DNA from: Lachnospiraceae bacterium
GTDB taxonomy: Bacteria; Bacillota; Clostridia; Lachnospirales; Lachnospiraceae
Assembly: GCA_015057365.1 (NCBI GenBank)
Contig: SVEN01000004.1
Coordinates: 1 to 64,000 of the forward strand
DNA length: 64,000 nucleotides
Direction: 5' to 3'
Shown here: positions 18,361 through 25,896 of the stretch, in pieces
How the letters are laid out: each line of letters starts with the position of its first letter
Numbering within the stretch: position 1 is the stretch's first letter
Position numbers and translations under genes: made by a program
Notes under the pieces: model-generated
The model's database searches: none
Seen by the model: the letters and a program-made list of their open reading frames with translations, nothing else
What the model was told of the DNA's origin: nothing

Positions 18361-19285
18361 AATAGTACACCTTCTTTGAAATGATGGCGGCCAAGATACC
18401 AAGAACTGCCGCAACGATTCCGAAATAGCTCCATGCCATTGCAGCACTTAAGCCGTATTCCATTTGCGGATTTACCTTCAAGGTGATCAGGTCCATGACT
18501 TGATTATCTGTTCTCATAAGGAAGTCAACCGTAGTGTAAACTAAGTTTACGAGTATCATTGAACTAACAAGCGGGAAAGTAATCTTCCAGAAGCTCTCCC
18601 ATGCGGTACAGCCCTCAATCTTTGCAGCCTCGTACATGCTGGTGGATACGGTCTGTAAACCGGAAATAAAGATAACAATCTGTATACCTGAAGCAAGTGC
18701 TACATCATACACACCCTCAATAATTTTAAATACCGGATCGAGAATCTTACCACCGATACCCGTGGTACGTAAAATTGTCTCTAATGAAGCGGTAATGCTG
18801 AAGCCCTCACCGGACTCTGCGATAATATCCTTCATACCGGACATCAAGGTGTTGTTGTACTCAAGACCTACAATAACACCGGAGGAGAGGATTACCGGCA
18901 GGAAGAAGATTGCTCTTACAAAGCCTCTGCCTTTAAACTCCTGATTCAGAAGCAACGCGATAAAGAAACTGAACACGATAATCGCCGGCACCTGAATCGC
19001 CATATTCTTAAGGGAATCTACCAAACGGTTTTTATAATCCGGATCGTAGAAGAATGCTCTGTAGTAGTTGGACTCTTTCCAAGTGGTAATACGCTCCATA
19101 ATGAAACCGTTGCCGCCTTCCTTCTGGGAAGCAGCGATAATAACCTTACTGAGACTCATTCGGAAGGACTCAATCATCGGCTTTACGAGGAATACCAGGA
19201 ATCCGATGATAAACGGAGAAATAAACATATATCCCGCAATTGCGTTTCGTCTGCGCAAATTTCTTGGTTTTCTTTTCTTAGCCAC
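18353..19285 (-). CDS. Carbohydrate ABC transporter permease (MalF type)
   Basis: This is a 310-residue permease with six membrane segments and an EAA loop MYEAAKIEGCTAWESFWKITFP. The start is a GTG directly abutting the stop of the DUF5696 gene, with GGAG ten bases upstream. A long periplasmic-type loop after the first helix is typical of MalF-like partners. It pairs with the permease at 17359. Confidence 0.92.
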   Translation of the reverse strand: MAKKRKPRNLRRRNAIAGYMFISPFIIGFLVFLVKPMIESFRMSLSKVIIAASQKEGGNGFIMERITTWKESNYYRAFFYDPDYKNRLVDSLKNMAIQVPAIIVFSFFIALLLNQEFKGRGFVRAIFFLPVILSSGVIVGLEYNNTLMSGMKDIIAESGEGFSITASLETILRTTGIGGKILDPVFKIIEGVYDVALASGIQIVIFISGLQTVSTSMYEAAKIEGCTAWESFWKITFPLVSSMILVNLVYTTVDFLMRTDNQVMDLITLKVNPQMEYGLSAAMAWSYFGIVAAVLGILAAIISKKVYYYE

Positions 19286-21829
19286 TTACTTCTCACTCCT
19301 TTCTACCTTATAGTCTCTTGCCGGAATCGTAACTGCCTCATCCTTATACTCGGACGCTGTTGTATTTACATATACAACGGTATTGTCTTCGTATACGGTA
19401 GCGGTAACGCCGTTAGCCAGAATACGATGTTCGGTAATATACTTGTCGTTAAGACCTGCCATTTCCTTTTCATAACGCTGTGCATACTGTGCTGCCATGT
19501 CTTTCCAACCGTCATAGTTTGCACCGAAGAAATCCATGTACTCGGTACCCTGTAACAAACTGGAAGACTCTGCATAGAACGTAAAGTTGAGGCCGGCACC
19601 CGTCTCCGCACACTTTAATACGGTATCCAGTGCATCGCCGCTTAAGTTCACAGCATTTCCGGTATAATCTACCAAACCGTGGATTGCGATTTCATAGAAC
19701 GGAACCTGTGCATCGAAAAGCACATACTCCTTACCGGTAAGGTTCATATTGGTAATCAAATCTGCGTACGGAAGTGCATATTCGTTACCTGCAGACATCA
19801 TAATCGGAGTACCTGCTGCCTTAATCTCGGCAAGCTTTGCGGTCTGCATATCCATAACAGCTTCTCTGGTAGTCAGTCTCTTCTGATTGTAGTCACCGCT
19901 TAACAGGTAACCCACATCCTCAAAGCCTACACCCGTACCGTACTCGGCTGCGTAATCCCCAAGACTCTGCATTAAGGTTACACAAACCGTCGGTCTGAGT
20001 AAGAAATGGGACTCCATTCTGGACTCGTTCAAATCCGCAAACCAAATCTTGGAGAACTCCGGAATCTCTACTACTTCACGGCTGAGATACTTCGCCACAT
20101 CACGGGACTTAAAGAAACCGTCCGTCAAACCGCTGTCGTATACGTTCTGTACACGACCGGTCAGGTAAAGCTCTACACCGAGGCTGTCTGCCTTGGATAC
20201 GAGAGCGCTTAACGCTTTCTTGCCACCCATACCGTTGGTTATGTCAATATCCTTCGGAAGGGAGTGATCGATACCGCCGTTCATCCATCCGATATAGCGG
20301 AGGGAAAGATTGGAATATCCGTCATCTGCCAAATCAGACAAAATTGTCTGGGCATCATCAAAGCTGGTTAATACTTCCGGAAGCGTTACCGGCATACCGA
20401 GAACCTGCTTTACTCTGTCAACCGCACCGATTAACTCTACGGAAATCGGGAGATTTGCATTGGTATTCTTTGTAAGCTCGGTATACTTTTCAAGTAAATC
20501 TTCTCTGTAAGCATTTGCCATATCGGAGTAAGTGTTACCCTCTAAGAAACGATAGGTCTGCTTAATTCCGCCTTCCGGCAGCTCCTTCTCGTAAGCCATA
20601 AGCGTGGTATCGTTCTTAGCGGAAATATCCATCTTACTTCCGTGAACTACTTCATAACTTGCGTATGCGTAGTTATAGCTGTGCTTCTTATTTGCAACGT
20701 CTGCCTGAATGGTTGCAATGGTACTGTAATCATCAATGATACTGATCATGGAACCATCGGCATGGGAAATACCGAATACCGGGAATGCCGCTCTCGTCTC
20801 ATCTACGACTACGTCACGCTTCATGCCGTAATCCCAACCGTAAAGCTGTGCATAATAATTGGTAAGATTGGTCTTTCCGTTGTTAAAGTTAATGATAGCG
20901 CCGGAGCCTTCCGGAACAAACATAAAGCCGGTCTGGTCCGTGAACGCCGCACCGAAGTACGGGAGAACCGTAAGCTCGGTAATCGGACGCTCCATATCGA
21001 AATCCATGTCCGCAAACGGAACCTCTACAATGAGCTCGTCGCCGTCCAGATGATATACGATGGACAGATTATACACCTTAGCGGCATCCTCATTGGAAGC
21101 CTCATAATACTGAAGGTCCTTCTCGTACTCTTCCTCGGTATATCCGATTTCAGCAAATGCATCTTCCAAGGTCTGCTTTACATGGTCCTTGGTGGCGGAA
21201 CGAATCTCGAATACACAAGTGGTCTCTAAGTCCGGATACTTTGCAAGAAGCTCATCCTTATTATCGGTTGCAAGCAAATCGTTAATATCAATCTTACGAT
21301 ATGCATTGTCGATACGTCTCTGAATGCTTCTGTCAAGCTTCTCATACCACTCCATCATACGTGCTTCCGGCACGGACGGCGGAATGATAAACTTCTTGGA
21401 AACCTTACCGATGGAATAGTTTACCTTAACCGTGTTCGCATCCGGCATCTCTAAGGTATAGAGGCCGTTGGTGATACTATGCTCAAAGGTATTAAAAATC
21501 GTGGATAATTCGTTTGCCGTAGAATACTTCATAATGATTGTGGACTGCAACTGACGCTTACTTGCGGAGTCCGCAATCGGATCATTTGCGGCATCGGTCG
21601 GATTGGAATACCAAACCTTGCCGGTAGACTTCTGGGTTACGGTAAACTGTGTGGTAGCCTTATCCAGCTCAAAGATAAGGTCCTCACTCTCTAGTCTGAA
21701 ATCCATTCCTGCATATGCTTCTTCATCATACTCACGGAGCTCAATCTCCTTCTCTACCGTTTCCTCGGTACAGCCGGCAAGAGCACCTGCCAAAAGAAGG
21801 AATCCCAGTAATTTAATAAACTTTTTCAC
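19286..21829 (-). CDS. DUF5696-type lipoprotein
   Basis: This is a large surface lipoprotein of 847 residues (signal ending LAGALAGC, Cys20). After an N-terminal beta-rich half, the region from about residue 450 onward has the strand and helix pattern of a TIM-barrel-like glycosidase (SLRYIGWMNGGIDH, ELYLTGRVQNVYDSG, FEDVGYLLSGDYN). I recognise it as the DUF5696 group often found with sugar ABC transporters in Firmicutes; a catalytic activity has not been assigned as far as I know. Its place between the Yip1 gene and a permease gene suggests a role in binding or processing glycans before import. Confidence 0.75.
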   Translation of the reverse strand: MKKFIKLLGFLLLAGALAGCTEETVEKEIELREYDEEAYAGMDFRLESEDLIFELDKATTQFTVTQKSTGKVWYSNPTDAANDPIADSASKRQLQSTIIMKYSTANELSTIFNTFEHSITNGLYTLEMPDANTVKVNYSIGKVSKKFIIPPSVPEARMMEWYEKLDRSIQRRIDNAYRKIDINDLLATDNKDELLAKYPDLETTCVFEIRSATKDHVKQTLEDAFAEIGYTEEEYEKDLQYYEASNEDAAKVYNLSIVYHLDGDELIVEVPFADMDFDMERPITELTVLPYFGAAFTDQTGFMFVPEGSGAIINFNNGKTNLTNYYAQLYGWDYGMKRDVVVDETRAAFPVFGISHADGSMISIIDDYSTIATIQADVANKKHSYNYAYASYEVVHGSKMDISAKNDTTLMAYEKELPEGGIKQTYRFLEGNTYSDMANAYREDLLEKYTELTKNTNANLPISVELIGAVDRVKQVLGMPVTLPEVLTSFDDAQTILSDLADDGYSNLSLRYIGWMNGGIDHSLPKDIDITNGMGGKKALSALVSKADSLGVELYLTGRVQNVYDSGLTDGFFKSRDVAKYLSREVVEIPEFSKIWFADLNESRMESHFLLRPTVCVTLMQSLGDYAAEYGTGVGFEDVGYLLSGDYNQKRLTTREAVMDMQTAKLAEIKAAGTPIMMSAGNEYALPYADLITNMNLTGKEYVLFDAQVPFYEIAIHGLVDYTGNAVNLSGDALDTVLKCAETGAGLNFTFYAESSSLLQGTEYMDFFGANYDGWKDMAAQYAQRYEKEMAGLNDKYITEHRILANGVTATVYEDNTVVYVNTTASEYKDEAVTIPARDYKVERSEK

Positions 21830-21848
21830 CTAATTTTCCTCCTTTCGT

Positions 21849-22517
21849 TTAGTTGAAGCGGAATATAAGTTCCTTGCCCACGGATACGAAGAATGCAATC
21901 GCATCGCTTACTAAGCTGAAGAACAACATGATTAAGAATACGATAATCATCATACCCACAACAGAGAATGCAATTGCAAGAATTGCCTTCATCAGAGAGT
22001 AGTCATGAATCTGCATTACGGAAATCAAAATCCATGCCCCCGCCCATACAAGAGCAATAACTTCAAAGTATGCAAGGAATGCACCCTCTTCTTTTGTTAA
22101 TACGTTACTGAGAATGGTAACCGGGTTCATAATGAGGATATACGGTGTCAGAGAATAACACATTCCCATATAAACATCCTTCATACGTCCCTTACCGTCA
22201 AACAACGTAGTCAGACACCAGTTTGCTACTACATAAAGCAGAAGCGGTGCCAAAATACCTGCAATCTGGGACCAGATGTTGATACGCTCCCAACGGGTAT
22301 CGTTAAACAGGAAGCTTTCAAAACGCAAATTCCAAAGATTCGTCATAAAGGTGAGAATCAACAGCGTATTTGCCGCTGCAAGGGAGCCTCTCTTTTCATG
22401 GGTCAAATCCCAGAATCCATCAAACGGATGCGTTAATACATACAGTGAATACCGAAGCGATTCCCAGTATCGGTTCCAAGCCTGCTTATTTATTTTTGTT
22501 TTCAGATTCAAACTCAT
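21849..22517 (-). CDS. Yip1 family membrane protein
   Basis: This 222-residue protein has about five hydrophobic helices and a cytosolic N-terminus; the fold and motifs (LTHPFDGFWDLTHEKRGS, YSLTPYILIMNP) match Yip1-domain proteins. The bacterial role is unknown. Its start lies inside the end of the NHL/TPR gene with a 32-base overlap, so translation of the two is probably coupled. It is constantly next to the NHL and DUF5696 genes here, which suggests an accessory role in the transporter system. Confidence 0.75.
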   Translation of the reverse strand: MSLNLKTKINKQAWNRYWESLRYSLYVLTHPFDGFWDLTHEKRGSLAAANTLLILTFMTNLWNLRFESFLFNDTRWERINIWSQIAGILAPLLLYVVANWCLTTLFDGKGRMKDVYMGMCYSLTPYILIMNPVTILSNVLTKEEGAFLAYFEVIALVWAGAWILISVMQIHDYSLMKAILAIAFSVVGMMIIVFLIMLFFSLVSDAIAFFVSVGKELIFRFN

Positions 22518-24003
22518 ACTGCATTCTCGCCTCCCATCTGATCTTTTTAATCTTTCTGATGATAGCCGGGATAATCCCCAGTACTACCAATACTATAATT
22601 ACATAACCGAGATTATTCTCGATCCAGTCCTTACGATAATACTTCCATGCACGGGAGTAGTTCTCATCGTCACGCATTACTTCAAAGTACTCCATTGCCT
22701 CCTCGTAATTCTGCTGACGAAGAAGCGCACGACCGATACCGATGTAAGCCAGCTCGTAGTTACCGTTCATGGCAAGTACCTTCTCCCAATGTGCTGCGGA
22801 TTCCTCGTAGTGGCCTTCGGAATACTCATCCAATGCACTGTGAATCAGGTTACCGAACTCGGTTCTGGTAAATCTGGTAATACCACCGGTGGTCGTATCC
22901 AGAATATAAAGGTCGGTTCCCATATGCTCGATGGAAATCGGATACATGAAGTAACCCAGCTTGTTACCCGGACCACCGAAAGCGTACAACAGATGACCCT
23001 GCTCGTCGTATGCAAAGATACGTCCACGGATACGATCCGCTACGTAGTAGGTCTCATCCTCCATTGCGGTAATGTCCACAATTCGGGACGGACCGTTCAT
23101 GCCTGCCGCATCATCCCACTGCCAGTCGCCGCACGGAACCCATCCGCCGTTACGAATAAGAATATCGCCGCCGAGAGAGTTTAACTTACGAATCGGCTTT
23201 GCGGTACCCGCATCCAAATCCTCCTCAGCAAATACATCCGTGGTACAGTAAATAAAGGACTTCTGGTCAATGTAAAGGTTGTTGTACTCCGTCGGTACAA
23301 AGTCAACCATCTGGTCTCTCTGTGCCTTGGTGGAAAACTTTTTCTTAATAAGATCCATTACACTGACAGTAACTTCACTTGCACCGATAAAGCCGACAAA
23401 CTCGCCGTCCGGCTCAAACTGCATAACACCCTGGTTCTCGTTCTTTGCAAGAACGAACATACGGCCTGCACGGTCTACAACAATCTTCTTCGGCTCAAAC
23501 GGATTCTCCGCATCCAGAAGCGTACTGTCCGGCTTGCCCATTTCCTTCACCAACTGCAAATCCTTGGTCAAATGAAGAATTCTGAAGTTACCCTGGTCGG
23601 TAATGTACAAATCACCGTTGGTGTCCACATATACATCCTGCGGAGTCAAAAGTGTCAGCACCTCGGATTCACCGGTAAACTCGGTAATCTCTCTGACCAC
23701 CGTCATAGTCTCACCGTCTACCGCAATCTCTACGATACGGTTGTTTCCGGTATCAACCACATAAATGCTGTTGTCGCGGATAAACATACCCTGTGCCTGC
23801 TTAAACGGGGTAATCCCCAACATCTTACCGTCGGTATAAGACACCGGCTGGTAAGCATCCGGAGACTCATACTCCAGTCCCCAGTAGTCATAGTTATACG
23901 TATACGTATTTACTTCGGTTGCACTGGCAACTCCGGTCGGACAGGCAGTAATGACTGCCATTACCACAAGGAGAGCTGCTGCAATTTTTCTTTTAAGCTT
24001 CAT
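22486..24003 (-). CDS. Secreted NHL-repeat protein with TPR and C-terminal membrane helix
   Basis: This 505-residue protein begins with a signal peptide (about 1-28). It then has NHL-type beta-propeller repeats up to about residue 380 (GMFIRDNSIYVVDTGNNRIVEI, TPQDVYVDTNGDLYITDQGNFRI and others). A short TPR stretch follows at about 395-455 (HYEESAAHWEKVLAMNGNYELAYIGIGRALL). A membrane helix (about 468-488) and a basic tail end it, so the propeller faces outward. The propeller may be a glycan-sensing or scaffold domain; this is inference. It lies between the first permease pair and the Yip1 gene. Confidence 0.8.
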   Translation of the reverse strand: MKLKRKIAAALLVVMAVITACPTGVASATEVNTYTYNYDYWGLEYESPDAYQPVSYTDGKMLGITPFKQAQGMFIRDNSIYVVDTGNNRIVEIAVDGETMTVVREITEFTGESEVLTLLTPQDVYVDTNGDLYITDQGNFRILHLTKDLQLVKEMGKPDSTLLDAENPFEPKKIVVDRAGRMFVLAKNENQGVMQFEPDGEFVGFIGASEVTVSVMDLIKKKFSTKAQRDQMVDFVPTEYNNLYIDQKSFIYCTTDVFAEEDLDAGTAKPIRKLNSLGGDILIRNGGWVPCGDWQWDDAAGMNGPSRIVDITAMEDETYYVADRIRGRIFAYDEQGHLLYAFGGPGNKLGYFMYPISIEHMGTDLYILDTTTGGITRFTRTEFGNLIHSALDEYSEGHYEESAAHWEKVLAMNGNYELAYIGIGRALLRQQNYEEAMEYFEVMRDDENYSRAWKYYRKDWIENNLGYVIIVLVVLGIIPAIIRKIKKIRWEARMQYEFESENKNK

Positions 24004-24015
24004 AATTCTCTCCTC

Positions 24016-24879
24016 CTATTCCTTAATACCCGAGCTAGCCATCGTCTCTAAGATGTTACTCTCGGAGAAGATGAAGATACCTACCGGAACAATTAACATA
24101 ACCAGACCAACCGCCGCGCCGGCACCCATACGGGCAACACCACCCTGGGTAACCTGACCAAGCGCATACGGAAGAGTCTTTAACTCCTCGGAATAAATGT
24201 AGGTGGACTGCGGATTATTCCACAACTCCTGTACTGCGAAGATAATCAAGGTCAACCATGCCGGCTTTACGTTCGGCATTACGATCTTTGTAAAGATACC
24301 CCACTCCTTCGCACCGTCAATCTTCGCTGCCTCAAGCAAAGAATTCGGAAGACCGTCCATGAACTGCTTCATAAGGAAGAGACCCATCGGAGCGGCAAGT
24401 GCCGGAACAATCGGAGCCAGGAAGGTATCAATCCAACCGAACTTCGCAAATACAAGGTACAGCGGAATCTGGGTAACATAGCCGTTAAACATAATCGCTG
24501 TCGTAATCATGGCAAACAACTTTCTTCCGCCTGGGAAATCATACTTTGCAAGTACATATGCACCCATGGATGCAATTAAGAGACGGCCTGCGGTACCTAC
24601 TGCCGTAATAAATACGGTGTTGAATATGTATCTGGAGAACGGTACCCAGGACTGACCCATAATTACGAACAAATCCTTAAAGTTGCTGGTCGTAGGGTTT
24701 CGAACCAAAATGGTCTGCGGGAACTTGAAAAGTTCGTCCAACGGCTTAAATGCCTGACACACCTGCATGACAAGCGGAATGGCAAACATTACGCCGAACA
24801 ATGTTAAAATGATATATACGCCAAGGTCGCCGCCACGGGAACGGCCCGGCTTTCTGCGCTTTAATCTAATCTTTTTCAT
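24016..24879 (-). CDS. Carbohydrate ABC transporter permease (MalG type), first system
   Basis: This is a 287-residue permease with six membrane segments and an EAA loop LLEAAKIDGAKEWGIFTKIVMP. It ends with NILETMASSGIKE, as MalG-like proteins commonly do. AAAAGGAG precedes the ATG. It pairs with the permease at 24939 and the large binding protein at 25897. Confidence 0.92.
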   Translation of the reverse strand: MKKIRLKRRKPGRSRGGDLGVYIILTLFGVMFAIPLVMQVCQAFKPLDELFKFPQTILVRNPTTSNFKDLFVIMGQSWVPFSRYIFNTVFITAVGTAGRLLIASMGAYVLAKYDFPGGRKLFAMITTAIMFNGYVTQIPLYLVFAKFGWIDTFLAPIVPALAAPMGLFLMKQFMDGLPNSLLEAAKIDGAKEWGIFTKIVMPNVKPAWLTLIIFAVQELWNNPQSTYIYSEELKTLPYALGQVTQGGVARMGAGAAVGLVMLIVPVGIFIFSESNILETMASSGIKE

Positions 24880-24938
24880 CGCTTCTCTCCTTTTCCTGTA
24901 TTAAAAATCTATGCTTCATTCTTATCATCAAGTGCGGA

Positions 24939-25883
24939 TTAGTTTCCGACTCTCATTAACAACTTCTGAACTGCCTTATTGCAAAGAAGCATTGCAAGGA
25001 AAAGAACGGTAGCGATTGCAGACGCATAACCCATCTCAAAACGGACACTACCATAGTCCTTTAAGTGTGTAACAACGGTATGCACCGCATAGTCCGTACT
25101 CGGATTACCACACAACTGCTCCGGAATATCGGATACGTTGAACGCGGTGGTAATGGAGTTGATTGCACCGAACATAAGCATCGGCTTCATGCTCGGAAGA
25201 GTGATGTACCAGAGCTCCTGCATACGGTTCTTCAAACCGTCTACGTAAGCCGCCTCGTACTGGGAACGGTCAAGTCCCTGGAAACCTGCTACGAAACCAA
25301 GGAAACCGGCACCCAAACTGGACCATACGGAAACAACGATTACTACAATTAACATGTACTGCGGATTGGATAACCACAAAATCGGCTCTACACCGAACAC
25401 CTGCAACAGCGAGTTAATCCAGCCGTACGGGTCATTGTTGAAAATAATCTTCCAAATTGCCATAGTGGAAGCTACCGCAAGAGACGGTGCGTAGAATACA
25501 ACTACGGCAATCGCTCTTAAGTAACGCGGCAATTCGTTAATCATCCATGCGAACAGGAAGGATGCAAGATAACCTACCGGTCCGATGATGCCTGCCAATA
25601 CGAATGTATTCTTAACGGATGTCAGGAATACGTCATCGGCAAGAATTAAGTTGATATAGTTCTGCATGCCACGGAATTCCGGCGGCTCCAACACGTTAAA
25701 GTAGGTGAAGCTTAAGAACAGGGACATTGCAATCGGAACGATGTAACACAGTGTGAATAACAACAGGTAAGGCAGAATGAACAGGTAACAGGTCTTATTG
25801 GCCTTCGCCTTTTTCCACATAATCTGACGTTCCAGCTTTTTCTTACGCATATAAAGCGCAAGCGTACTATTTTTATTACTCAT
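24939..25883 (-). CDS. Carbohydrate ABC transporter permease (MalF type), first system
   Basis: This is a 314-residue permease with six membrane segments and an EAA loop QYEAAYVDGLKNRMQELWYITLP. The ATG at 25883 (MSNKNSTLA) has AAAGGAGG five bases upstream; the track start at 25910 would overlap the binding-protein gene and is less likely. It is the second gene of the long operon. Confidence 0.92.
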   Translation of the reverse strand: MSNKNSTLALYMRKKKLERQIMWKKAKANKTCYLFILPYLLLFTLCYIVPIAMSLFLSFTYFNVLEPPEFRGMQNYINLILADDVFLTSVKNTFVLAGIIGPVGYLASFLFAWMINELPRYLRAIAVVVFYAPSLAVASTMAIWKIIFNNDPYGWINSLLQVFGVEPILWLSNPQYMLIVVIVVSVWSSLGAGFLGFVAGFQGLDRSQYEAAYVDGLKNRMQELWYITLPSMKPMLMFGAINSITTAFNVSDIPEQLCGNPSTDYAVHTVVTHLKDYGSVRFEMGYASAIATVLFLAMLLCNKAVQKLLMRVGN

Positions 25884-25896
25884 GTCATCCTCCTTT

